A model generated the notes under the pieces. The model was not told the origin of the DNA and did no database searches. It was given only the letters and a program-made list of their open reading frames with translations. From Agelaius tricolor (taxonomy: Eukaryota; Chordata; Aves; Passeriformes; Icteridae), in NCBI GenBank assembly GCA_023055355.1, contig JALJCS010000007.1, positions 5,444,001 through 5,508,000 of the forward strand: 64,000 nt of DNA, written 5' to 3'. The stretch's first letter is position 1. The number at the start of each line of letters is the position of its first letter. A program made the translations under genes and the position numbers. Positions 1 to 12,800 of this stretch are shown here, piece by piece.

Positions 1-232
1 AAAATCCCCATTGTGGGCATGGGTGGTTGGTTATCGGGTTAAACGTGAAAATAATTGAGGTGTCATTTCTTAATTGGACAGTTTATCTTTAAAAGTCCTT
101 GTAGAGAGAGAGAGAGAGATGGGGCTCCATTTTTAGTTTGTTAAAGTGCTGCAGAACTCATATTTTGTGAGACAGTAACAGAGATAAGAACTAATAAACA
201 TCTGAGCCAGGACAAGAAATACCATCTCACAC
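1..232 (+). mobile_element. LTR fragment (3' part), retroviral-like
   Basis: Similar to 24679-25235 and 53325-53690: a TTAATTGGACAGTTT-type segment, AAAAGTCCTTGTAGAGA, AATAAACATCTGAG and CACCATCTCA-like end. Cut by the window start. It abuts the 3' end of copy B. Confidence 0.65.
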
Positions 233-800
233 ATTTATTCCCGAGCCTGGCAAACAGAAGCTGAGACTCCAGACTCTCCTGCTGCCTTCTTGGAGGCAAA
301 CACCCCCAGGGCTGGGGGGGAATGGCCCCTGGGGGTGCCTGCACCCTGCCTGGGGGGCAGAGAGGGACAGGGGGTGCAGCAGTGCCCTGATTGCCCCCAG
401 CCCTGCTGCTCTGTGGCAGAAATGGGCTCTGGCCCCGAGGAGAGCCCTCAGCAGCTGCACCAGGGGCACTGCACAGGAACCTGCAGCTGCCAAACTCACC
501 AGAGCTCCTCCTGCTGAACCCTGGGCAGGAGCAACCATCCCCTTCCCATGCTGGCCTTCCCACCTTCCCTGCCCAGCCCTGGGCAGCTCCATGGCTGTTA
601 AACACAATTTCTTCAGTTATCTCCTCTTTAGGGATACTCTGAGTGGCGTTTGGCAGACAAATGTAACACATCACAATTTTCTCCTGGGCATTTTGAGAAA
701 CTTTTGGCTGCACTGGGCCAGAGGCTCCCTTGCCCAGGGGGTTTGGGCTCAGGGGGACCCCTGGAGCTGCTGGAGGGGGGGAGGCAGCCGAGCTGCTCTG
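215..800 (-). other. CBS-like copy B 3' UTR with poly(A) signal
   Basis: From the TAG to a minus-strand AATAAA at 234-239, about 560 bp without repeats. An LTR lies immediately beyond. The presence of a poly(A) signal supports a living gene. The cleavage point near 215 is inferred. Confidence 0.6.
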
Positions 801-898
801 CTACTTCTTGTCATTGGTGCTGACAAAGGTGAGGAGATCCATGGATGTGACCACGCCAAGCACCGTCTGCTTCGTGGAGGAGCTGCCATTCCCACTGA
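801..898 (-). CDS. CBS-like copy B exon 16 (last coding exon)
   Basis: 98 bp: [26 protein letters not shown] and a tail ending STNDKK then TAG. The SAM-site Thr and Asp of TAIDLL are kept as TSMDLL. It is 12 bp shorter than the A exon. Confidence 0.94.
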
Positions 899-3800
899 CT
901 GGAAGCACAGAAAATTCCAGCTTAGTGGCAAAAAAAAAATAAAAAAGAACACCACCACCACCCCCACCCTTACCACCTTCCAGCTGTGCAGAGGCTGCTG
1001 TTCTTTTATTAAAAGAAAACCCTAACAGGGACAGCATCTGCCTGAGCTCTACCTCCACAGAAATGATGGTGGAGCCTCAGTCAGGTCACTGTGATCACTC
1101 CAGAGAGGTTTTTGCTGCAAATAACCCACCTTTCCCAGAGCAGGAAACTTAATTTCCCAGTTGTTTTTAGCCAACCTCTGTTCCAGCCCGGCTCCTGTCA
1201 CCACAGAACTTTTCAGAGCAAACTAATGAGACTCTCTAAAAGCAGCAGTCAGGCACTTTTCTGCTCTGTTCTCATAACATCCTACACCACCATTAATGAA
1301 ACAGCACTTCAATAATTGTTTTAACTGTCTGATAAATGTTTTCTTAAATAAAAATAAAACTGGCCACCAGAGCCCAAACACAAGATAAAATGCAAGCTCC
1401 AAAGGTGTGGGAAGAAAGTAATAAATAAGGGAGTAACTGTGACAGCATTAAACAGCAGCTCTGGAAAAGCAAGTGGGTGTTGTTTGAAAATCAGAGCAAG
1501 AGCTGCTGCAGACACCTGGCTGATATTTTTTGATGGGTGCCATTTAATTTGCTGATACCATTTAATTTATATCAAAACATGATACAAAAGAGATATTCCT
1601 TATTTTATGACAACACAGCTGAGAAAGGAAACTCTGCCTGGCATTAGTTTTGGTGACTGACTTGGAAACGTGCATCAAAGGCAGTTTTGAGTGACAGATT
1701 TTTGTTTGCAGCCTGTTGTGGGAACATGGATGGGCTTGCAAAGCTTCAGAGCTGATGGGGCTCTGGGGGAACAGGACCTGGAGAGGGAAGGTTTGGGATG
1801 TTTGGGTTTTGGAGGCCCCAAGTTGAGCAGGCATCCCTTGCTGGAGCCACCCACTGCTCACCTGAGGGATGCTCTGCATGCTCAGTGTGCAATCCCACCA
1901 AATCAGCATAATTACACCCTTCAGCCCTGATTCACAAGAGCTAAACTTGGCTCTTCTGACTGCTTTTCATGTTGCTCACATTTCCCAGCCAAGGTCAAAT
2001 CTGTGCTCCTTTTGGTGTAATTGCCCTGGAAAGGTGTGCCAGGCCAGGTGTGCTGAGCAGCACCTGCCACCACACCTTTTTTGGCTCAGAGGAGGCACGA
2101 GGGGTGATCCCTGCTGCCACAGATGTGTCAGCAATCCTGATGCTGCTGCAGATGACTCTGCTGGGTTGCCTTGCACACCAGGGGGAAGGTGTGCAGGGCA
2201 TTGAGAATAAAACCAATAAAACCTGCTTTAATGGTGCTGCCAGGCTGGCACAGCATCCCTCCAGGGCAGGCTCACACACAGCTGCACCCAGTGCCCTGAT
2301 GACCCACAGGGCTTGCTCATGGCCCACCCCAGTTTTTCTCAGCTTTCTCACCTCAGGTGCCTGAATTCCACCCAGGCTTTACCTGATGTGGCCAAATGCT
2401 CCTTCTGACCTTGCCCCTGGGCTACAGAACTCTACAGAGATCCCCAGTTTCCCCCTTGCTTGCTTTGCCCCCTCTCCCCTCATCCCTGTGGTGCCAGGAG
2501 GAGTCCTGGGTGAGGAGTGGGCAGTTCCAGGGCTGTGCAGAGCAGAAACCTCTGGGGGCTGCACAGGTGCAGCAGCTGCACTGACACCTGCCACAATCAG
2601 CTTGAGAATTTCCCTCTCCCCTCTCAAACACTTGTGCCAGGCCCGTGGGGAGCTCCTGCAGGTACCTACCCTGCATCTGCTCGTGTACAATGATGGCAAA
2701 GTGGTCGTTCTCCAGGAGGCAGGAAAGCTTCCCAAGGCTGTCCTCCAGGCTGACCTAAACAGGACAAAATTCAACATTTAACCTTTTACTTCACCTGGCA
2801 GTGGCTGAGCTCTGATTTTGGAGGGTGCTGATTCCCCAGCTGGATGAAATCCCCTGTCAGTGCTTGGCTCCTGGTGGGAAAAGCTCTGCAGGGCTTTTAC
2901 AGGTGCTTGTCCTTACTCTCATCTCCAAGATGTCACCGTGGCCCTCCCCATTCCTCTCTGCCTTCTCTTCTCCCTGCTCCTCTCACACCCCAGGGTGTGC
3001 TGGTGCCCCTCTCCCTCTGTCCCTGTCCCCAGCCAGGCTGACACCATCCCCAGCCTCAGTGGTACCTTGGAGAACTGGTCATAGGTGACCTTGGTGACAG
3101 GGTCTGAGAACTCCACATTTCCATCCTGCACGGAGCTCAGGGTGTTGCTGAGGGTCACCATTCCCAAAATAAGCCTGTAAGGGAACAGGGAGTTTTCCAG
3201 AAGGTCAGACCTGAGGTGGAACACACATTTTATGCAGGGGCTGAACTGCTCTGGTTGAATCAGGGACTAAATTGTTGCTGCAGTCAGGGGGAGGCACCAG
3301 GTTTCTCCTCACTTGGGCAGAACAAGGAAGTCTTTGTCCTCACCAAGCTGTTGGTTTCACAGCAGTTAAAATCTGCTGCTGCAGTCCAGGATTTAGCAGC
3401 TGGGAGAAGGAAAACCCATGGGCTCTCCAGCTGCTTATTTGTGTGGGTTTCCCCCCAGCTCTCACTCCCCTGGGCTCCCCCTGCCTGTGCACTGACCCAG
3501 CATCTTCTGCTTTGGTGGGCACTGGACTGGGCTTTAACTGGGTCTTTTACAGGAGTTTTATTGATGAATCTTCCCAAGGAGGCAGATGATCTTTTTAAAA
3601 TTGTGCATCAGAGTCCAACACAAGAGCCCCAGCTCTGAATGAGTAAATGGGAGTTGAGCTTCATCATGACTGATTTTTCTGCACAAATGCCCATCTGCAG
3701 TGAGCAGAAATAGTTACCCTGACTCAGCAACAACAGAAGCTTGGTCATATCCCTTCTCCTGGAGGATCTCAATTGCCTTTTGACAGCTGACTTCTGGGAG

Positions 3801-6800
3801 GAGGATGAGAGGGGCCGAGAGATTCAGTTTCTGCACCTTGATGTTCCACCACCTGTTGGGAGACAAATGGCAGTGCTGAGCTGTGACTGCTGCACAGCTG
3901 TGGCCTTCAGCAGGGGGACAAGGCCAGAGGAGATGAGGGACAGTCTGCCTGCCTGAAAAGCCAGCCCTGCTCCTAGAGCCAAAGCAGAAATGCCACCACG
4001 GCCAGGTCTTGTTGAAGCCAAGCTTTCCCTGTGCCCAGTGTTCATGCAGCTCCAGAGGCAGGGATGAGACCAGCAAGGTGCTGAGCTGTCCTGAATCCAA
4101 GGAAGCTATTGAGGGCTTTACTGCAAGCTCAGAAATGGGTGAACCTACCAGTTTCACTCCTTTGTTCTGTATCCTTGGTCCTCACAAGGCAGCATTTGCA
4201 GCTCCTGCAGGAGAGAGCCTTGCAGAGATGCTCGTGTGACTTATGAGGGACAAGCTGAGCTGGTGTGTGGGGCAGCACAAGCAGCTCCCAACCATCTCAG
4301 CCCTGAGTCCTTGCAGAAAAGGCAATGCTGGAGCCTGGAAAGGCCAAGAGCAACTCTAACCAGACACAAGAGGCCTTGGAAATGGGTTACGTTTTTAGGA
4401 AATATTTTACAAGAATTTTTGGTAAAGGAGAAGGTGACATCAGTAATACCTGCCGTCTTTTAAGAGTGAGACCATGAGCTTTTCTAAACAATTGGCATCT
4501 GCCCAGCCACACATCAACTGGCATCAGCAGTTTCCTGTCCCTGAGGGGTCTCTTTCCCCATGGTATCCAAGGGACAGCAGAGTTGGCCAGCTTTTCTGGC
4601 CAGCAGCTCTGGAAAGTGAAAATTTTCTGGTTGATGCCTGAAAAGAGCTGCAGAGCTGTTTGAAAGGGGGCTAGCTAAAACAGGGACCCACCTCCCCAGC
4701 AGCCTGGTGGTCCTTTGAATGTCAGATGTGGAGCAGAGAGAGGTTTCCAGAGGGTTTAGGTGGCCTGGGCTGCCATGTGGGAGTGGATCAGCTACTTTGG
4801 GACAGAAATGGCTCCTTTATAGACCTTGATTGGAGAGCTGAGAGATAACCACTCAAAAGAGAGGAGCTGGCATTACAGCCTCCCCAGAGGGGTCTGGACT
4901 TTACTGTGTTTTTCCTAAACACTAAAAAGGAACATTTTCCTTTGAAGATAACAATTTCCAGACTCAGAAAGCTGATTCCCTCAGCACAGTTTATCCCAGC
5001 AAAAGTTGTCTTACCAAGGCTTGTGCTCCTGGGCGTCATTTAGGAACCCATTTTTTATCATCCACTGATCATTCACAAATTTGGACCTAGAAATCACCAA
5101 CAAAGAGCAAGTCTGTGAGGCTTCCAGAAGAAGTTTTGTGCAGCAGACCACAGCACTGCCCCTGGGGCTCTCATGATTTTTGCAGCTGGCTGCTCTCAGC
5201 CCCTTTTAAGGTCAACAGGAGCATGGGGTGCTCAGTAACTCTTCGAAGCACGCCAGCTATTTGCCTTCCTCACTTCAGGCATGCAGGCTCAGAAAGTGCA
5301 GCTTGGCTGAGTCCTGCTCTGTGCAGTGAGTCAGAGAGGAGAGGAAATAAACCCCAAGTGTCCCAACACCCATCCCCTGGTGGCTGCCACGCTGATGCGC
5401 TGTTCCTCCCTGCTGTTTATTTTGCTTTTTCCCTGCCCGAGGGAGACTCCCAGCTCTGGGCTCACTCCATGTGCCTTGCCATTTGATTGATTGGGGTGGT
5501 TCTGCTGAGCCCCAGCTGCTGCCACAGGAGGCCCTGGGAGCTCCCACCCTGGTGCTGGGAGCAGGGCAGGGGGCAGGACACTCACATGTAGTTCCGGACG
5601 GAGTCAGGCAGGATGACAACGCAGCGCTGGCCCTCCTGCAGGTCCCTGGCAGCTCTCACAGCCACAGACATGGCACTGCCCGAGCTGCCACCTGCAGGGA
5701 CACCAAGGACAGCGAGACAAGGGTCAGGGCTGCCCAGGGCCACTGTCCTGCAGTGGGAAGCACAGGCTGCCCCAGATAAGGTGCAGAGGTGGCACCTGGC
5801 TTGGGACGCTGGGATGGGAGAACAATCAACCCCAAAGCATTGTAGGGTTTAGGGCCAGGCAGAGGGAGGGACTGGTGGGATGTGTTCATATGGTGGCTCT
5901 TGGGCTTTGGAGGCTGCCTGAAAGTCACCTCATGGACTTCATGAACGATTTCTTGTGGGCAGACCAAGGTCTGAGAGGTGCCATGCAGGGACACTCAGAA
6001 CGCGCTGCCCACCCTCCCTAACCATGAGCAGAAACCACGCCAGTTCTGGAGCTTCTGGCTGACATACTTGGCAGCCAAAGACTGGCTTTAAAGGCACTGT
6101 AAAGACTGAAAAAAAAGGCCCATAAACATTTCATTCATGCTTGGAATACCAGGCCAACATGATGGGAAGGCCTGAATGCTGCCCGTGTCTGTGTGCACGC
6201 ATGTGGTTTGCTGCACGTAGGGAAAGCAGGTCCCTGCTTTACAGAGGCAATTCCTCCTGCACCAGTCTGAGCACTGGAAGTCAGACACATTCCACTATCT
6301 GTGCCAATTACAGCCTGCATTCAAGGCAGCACGTATTTTACAGCAGGTTAATTATCCCTGGGTCACATTTTTCAAACAAACGAGGAACGGCCCTGAAAAA
6401 TGCAGCTCAGGGAACACGAAGCTGTTCACAAATTATGGTTGAGTTCAAACAAGTGGTTTCTGTTGAAACACAGTGACTCCCTGCCTGCTAGGTTAAATCA
6501 ACATTTAAGTGTTTCATTACATATATATAGCCTGATCTTTTCCAAAACTCCCTGGATATGAGTGCTCAGGGCTTTTATCAGCTGTAACTACGAGCCTACG
6601 TGGTGTCTGCTCCTGGGTGCAAACCTGTGTCTGTTTGCCTGGCGTCAGGGAAGGCTGAAAACAAGGCTGATGCTCTGTGGAGGCTCTCAGGGTACAGGCA
6701 GGGTCTGTCTGAGGGCACCTGTTCATTTTGGGAAGCCAGTGGGATCACTTTCAGCTTGTTGGCACGGGGAGCAGTACTCAGTAAGAACATCTCACACTTT

Positions 6801-9800
6801 CTTTGCTTCCAGACCTTGCTGGTCCAAAGCTGGCACCTCTGGTGTGGCAGTGACACCGAGCACGGCCTCACAGAGCTGCTGGCAGAGCCCACCTGTCCTG
6901 CCCTGAGCCCCACTAATCCTCCCCTCAGCCTCTGTAACTCTACACTGCCTGAAGATCCAGTTCCACTGCAAAAGTGCTCCAGTAAGGAGAGAATTATTCC
7001 TTCTATAATTACTGTGGCTGGTGAGTCAGAGCCCAGACCAGACTGAGGGAAACACCTCTGGAGCCTGCAGTGACCTCTGCACAGCCCCAGGCTCAGCCTT
7101 CCAGCCCTGCTGACCCAGCAGACACAAGAATGCAGAGGGCACCTCCTCTGGAGAGTTTTGGTCCCAAAAGGATGAGGTTCAGAGGGTTTGTTCAGGGGAC
7201 AGAGTGCTGTGGCTGCACTGTGCTTACCACACAACAAGCCCTCCTCTCTGATCAGCCTGCGGGACATGAGGAATGAGTCTCTGTCATTGCTTTTGTACCA
7301 CTGATCCACCACCTGGAAGGAAAGCAAGGAGGATGAGTCCTGGAAATGTCACTTCAGGCTGCCCTGACCCTCTGAGGCACACCATGGTGCTGATGCCCAC
7401 AACATCTGGCAGCTCTGAGCTGCCTTCCACGCTTGCTGAAAGCATTTGTCAGAAGATCCATGGTCTGGAGTTCCTCCTTGCAGACACCCACACCTTTCCA
7501 GCACCCTTTCCTTGGAGAGTTAGGCATGCCTGACAGGTCCAGAGTTAGGATGTGGAAGGGTGTTTATGATGTCCCAGGGTACATGAATGATTCAGAATTT
7601 GCCAAAATGAGATCCAGCTACAAGAATCAGTGTGGATTATTAAGGTGACAGCTCTACAGCCAGGTGCTGACAACAGGGATGTAGTCAACACCTGAAAGCA
7701 GAAAGAATCACAGGTCTGAGGCTGTGAGGGACCTTTCTAGAATGAGGCCAGGGCAATATAGGCAGCCTGTGTTAGGGATTTAAAGCTCTGTGGCAGCTGA
7801 TACACTGAGAGGGAACTTGACAACAAGAGATGAAAGGTTCATGGCCTGCTGTCTTGCTTGGATCTTGTGCAGCCTGTGCATGGTGCAGGATTTCTGCTCC
7901 CTGTGTGTGGTGCCTGAGGCACAGAAGGCTCAGGAAAGAGCAGGTGATGAGGAGCAGCCTCAGCACAGACCACAGCCAAAGAGGCACATCTGAACGATGG
8001 TGAGGCTGAGGACACTCACACTGTGTTAAATGCCTGCTTTTCACCTCTATCTGCCCTCTCCTTGTGGCTCAGTGTCATTGTTTGACATGGGAGGAATTTA
8101 GGGAAGTGAGGCAAAAGGTTTTTGTGTAACTGACAGTTTGTTGAGCCACTGGGAAGCTGGATACACCCCTGTGAAAAACACGTTTTTTATCTCTTGGAAA
8201 AGTGGAAACGTCTCCATAACCTTAACAAGAGGGACTTCTCTCCCTAAGTGAACTGAAGAAAGACTATTTTAAAGATAGTAAACTGACTGGAAATTTTAGG
8301 GTTTATTTCTTTACACTTTATCAGTGAGAAAGAAAAGGTTGTGGGGGGACAAGAAGTGTTCTGAAGGGTTTGTTTTGATTCTTACTACCTTTTTTTTTCT
8401 TTAAATCACTTTTAATAAATTTTTTTATACCCTTTTAAAGTTTTGAGCCTGCTTTGCCTATCTCACAGCAGGAAGTGAATGCATTAGTGATTGACCAGCA
8501 CCGAAACCTACCACACTCTTTGGTGCGTTAGCAGGGAAATTTTAAATTTGAGGAAATCTTAAATTAAAAAAACCAAAAGCCAGTTGTAACTCAGAGTTAC
8601 TCAGAGTAAATCAGTAAATCAGTTACTCAGTTGTAAATCAGAGTTACTCAGAAAGCAAGTTGTAATCAGAGTTACTCAGTCTCCCCACAACAGCTTGTTC
8701 TGCACTGGGAAGATACCTCAGGACCACCACACCTCTGGCCTTGGGAGCAGGCTGGATGTTGTAGTGCACTAAATAATTGATTTAGTTGTTGTTTTGCACT
8801 GGGTGGCTGGAGATTTGCACTGAGTAGTCCTGACAGCTGGATGCCAAGGCAGAGAGCAGGCAGAGGCCCCTCCTCTCAGGGTTACTCACAGATCTGTCGA
8901 GGACAGTGGGGATGAAGTCGTGCCCAATGCCCTCCACCTCGATGGTTGTGGTGTTGGTTTTGTTCATCTCGCTGGGCAGGGCAACGATGGAGCCATCAGG
9001 GTCCACACCAATGATCTGGGAGGGAAAGGCATTTTGTCAAACCAAAATGGGAATTCAGAAACTGCCAAGCACAAAACTCAAAGGAAAAGTTACCCACACC
9101 CTTATAGACGGATAATGAGATGATTGGCTCTCACAATTAAAATTAACTATTGTGTGAATATTAATAAAAGCTTTAGTGATGTATGGTTATGTTATTGTGG
9201 TTTAGATGTCCTCTGTTCTCCCCATGGTTCCCTTTCCCCCCTGTATTGTTGCCATCAGGCAGCCTGGGCTGTCCAGGACAGGTACAAAGAAGCTGCACAG
9301 GTGTCCCTGGCATGGGGCAGCTGGGAATGGAAAAGCTTGGGGGTGCTCAGGGGGTGGGCATGGCAACACCTGAGCTCCAATCCAGGGACAAGAAAGCAGT
9401 TTGCACTGATAAATGGCACAGAAGAGCTGACTGACAGACCTTGGGAGGGCCAGGGCTGGCTGATGCAGCCCCCAGGGGTATAAAAGACTGAGCATCCATC
9501 CTGAAGATGAACTGGCCATGTGGTGTGCATGAGGGGCAGTTCCCAGCACTGCAGCTTTTTCCTTATGCAGTCCTTTGTTGTATTTTTGTTAAGGTTTAAT
9601 AAACCTTTTTAAATTTTCAAAGTGAGCAGTTGTCTCTCACACTTATCAGCAGTGTTTCCTCCCCCTGATATTCATTAATATTCCTAATTGCTGGCAGCAT
9701 GGAGAGCTTCCAGGATAAAAGGGTGCTGTTTTTCACTGTCTTCTTAAATAGATCCTAGGTAGCCTTCAGCTGTTGCAGAAGTGACTGGTGGCTGAAAATG

Positions 9801-12800
9801 TTATCACTCTCAAGGTGTTTGTCATCACCCCCTTGGCAGAGCCTGCCACTTCCCTGAGGACAGTGCCAGAGCTCCTTAATCTGTTCTAGGTGAAGCCAGC
9901 AGTGAGCTCCAACCTGCAGATACACACATCCTTTCTGGACCTAGCTGTGCTGGCTGATGGGGATTTCTGGTGATTTTCCCTGGATATTTACAGCTTTGTG
10001 TCTGGGTTGAGGTGCCTCCCTGTCACTATGATATTTTCTGAAAAATCCTCTTTGTTTAGGATCTTCATCTGGGAAGCAGAGAGGCCTCAAAAAAGAATGA
10101 AAGCAATAATTATCTGATTGCTTAGGAAGGTAGTCTAGAAATCATTTACCAACAGGTGCATCTTTGATTGGTTCCATGTGAATTGTTTTTAATTAATGAC
10201 CAATCACCATGAGCTGTGTTGGGCTCTGAGGAGTCAGTCATGAGTTTTTATTATTCATTCTTGTTAAGCCTTCTGATGTATCCTTTCTCTTTCTTTAGTA
10301 TAGTAATATAATATAATAGTATAGTATAGTATAGTATAGTATATAGTATATATAATAAACTATATATAGTATATATAATATATTATATATATACTATATA
10401 TAATATATATAGTATATATTATATATATACTATATATAATATACAGTGTATAATATATAATATCATAGATAGTATATATAATATAATATAATAATATCAG
10501 CCTTCTAAGAACATAGAGTCAAATTCTCATCTCTCACCTCATCCTGAGAACCCCACAACACCACATGTCCCTCAACACAGCTTTAGGTGCAGACAGCAAC
10601 TGCTGCCTCAGGTGAGCTATGGGGTTAGGTAGGAAATGACATGCAGGGACAGGACAAGGGGGAAGGGCTTTGAGCTGAAAGAGGGTAGATTTATATTGGA
10701 TTATAGGAAGAAATCTCTCATTGTGAGGGTGGTGAGGCCCTGGCACAGGTTGCCCAGAGAAGTTGTGGGTGCCCCATCCCTGGAATTGTTCAAGGCCAGC
10801 TCTGAGCAACCTGTCTGGTGGAAGGTGTCCCTGCTGATGGCAGGATAATGGGTGGAATGGGACAATCCCCAGTGTCCCTTCCAACCCAAACCACTCTGTG
10901 ATTCCATGAAAACCCCAGCAGTCCTGCCTCCAGCCTTACCTTGCACTCTGGGCACTTCTCCTTCAGCTTCCTGGCCACACCAGTGATGGTTCCTCCTGTG
11001 CCAGACCCGATCACCACCATGTGCACCTTGCCTGCAGACCAGGGGGCAGAGAGGTTTCCAAGGGCTCAGCACAGCAGGATCTCCCCTTTATTCAGAGCCC
11101 TGTGTCCCCCAGAACCCCTGTGAGCAGAGCTCAGGCAGAGGCCATGCTGGTGGCCACAGCCTGGTCCTGTGCAGAAGCTCAGATGAGCTTGCAGGACCTG
11201 AGCACAGCTGATCCTGCCTCACTGCAGGGAGCTGAAGGTGACCTCCAGATCCCTCACTGCAGCTCTCCATGATTTCTGCATCTTTGGCATCTACTAAGCA
11301 CAGGGAACAGCATGAAGAGGGAGGTTTAGGTTGGATATTAGGGAAAGGTTCTTCCCCCAGAGGGTGGCTGGGCACTGAGCAGGCTCCCCAGGGCAGTGGT
11401 CACAGCACCAGCCTGGCAGAGCTCAGGGAGTGTTTGGACAATGCTCTCAGGCACATGGTGTGACTTTTTAGGTGTACAGGACCCCAAGATGGACTTTGAT
11501 AATCCTTGTGGGTCCTCTCCAACTCAGGATATTCTGTGATTCTGTGGCTTAAAGGGGAGGGAATATCTCAGCACATCCACCCCTTCAAACCACAGCATAT
11601 CAAAGCAAGCCACACACATTAATATCACTAACAGGCACAACCTTCCAGCCTGTGCTGGCATCCACAGGGGAGGCAGGGCTGAGCTCTGCCCTGGCACCCG
11701 CCTCTGTCAGATGCTGCCCCACTGGCATGGTTGACATTATACAGATTTAGGGCTGGAAGGAGCAGAATTGGAGTCTGGCCTTCAAAACCTGGTGCTGCAG
11801 CTGCATTGGGACCTGCAACCCACAGCTGGCAGCCAGCTAGAGCAAACCCTGACACTGTGGTGGGGGCAAGGCTGGGACTCTCTTGTTCCCATTGATACCT
11901 GACTGCTTTACAGCTCTGATAACAGCTCTCCAGTTAAAATCCTTCAAGTCCTGGTCATGCTTTACAGTGCTCCCAGAACTGGCAATAAATGTCACTTCTA
12001 TCTGCACAAACATGGACTGGGACAGCCCTTTATCCTCCCCCAGCCCTCACTTCCAATGGCACTGGTTTGGGAGGTTTCAGTCTGTTTTGATTTGCAGATG
12101 AGAATGCTGGATCAGACCAACCTTGCCATGCCCTGGTGGATTTATATTCCCCTCCAAGGCCTCGTGGGACCTCTTGTGTTCCCAGCTGGCAGGTCACTGT
12201 GGCCACCACGAGGCATGTTCTGTCTCCTTTAGGTACAATTTGAGCTCCTTAAGCCTCTGGTGTCCTCCCCCAGGTTTTGCAATGGGAGGAGAGAGCCGTG
12301 AAGCCCTGCAGGCTGAGGTGGATCTGGGGTGGATTAGGAGAGGTTGCTACACTCTGTGTGTCAGTGTTATTAAGATAATACTGCCTGCCACTCCAGAGGC
12401 CCTTTGGGCTGTTTCTAGACATTGAGGTCAATAAATGATGTAAATGAAGCCTCTCAGAGAGGGTTGCAGCCCTGTGCACAGACAGTACCTTCACACTGCT
12501 CCAGGATCTCCTCGGCCGTGGTGTCGTAGTGGGCCAGTGGGTTGCTGGGGTTTCTGTACTGTTTATTCCAGCAGAGAACAGCAGGGATTACCTTGTGAAG
12601 AGCAGGTCAAATACCAAACCAGCAACAGCTCCTGACAGAGCTGTACCCAAAGCATGCAGCTGCCCCCTGTTCTCCCTGCCCAGGGGAAACCCACCCCACC
12701 AGGACAGCTCACTGGTGTTCCTCCTGTTTGTCACTTTGGCACAGACTTCCAAACCCACTTGGGAGGTTAAGGATGCCCAAAAACACTCACTGTCCAGCAC

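Noticed and set aside
6596..7327. 243-aa minus-strand frame
   Set aside because: Its first 28 codons are exon 10 of copy B; the rest is intron read-through past a clear GTAAGC donor.
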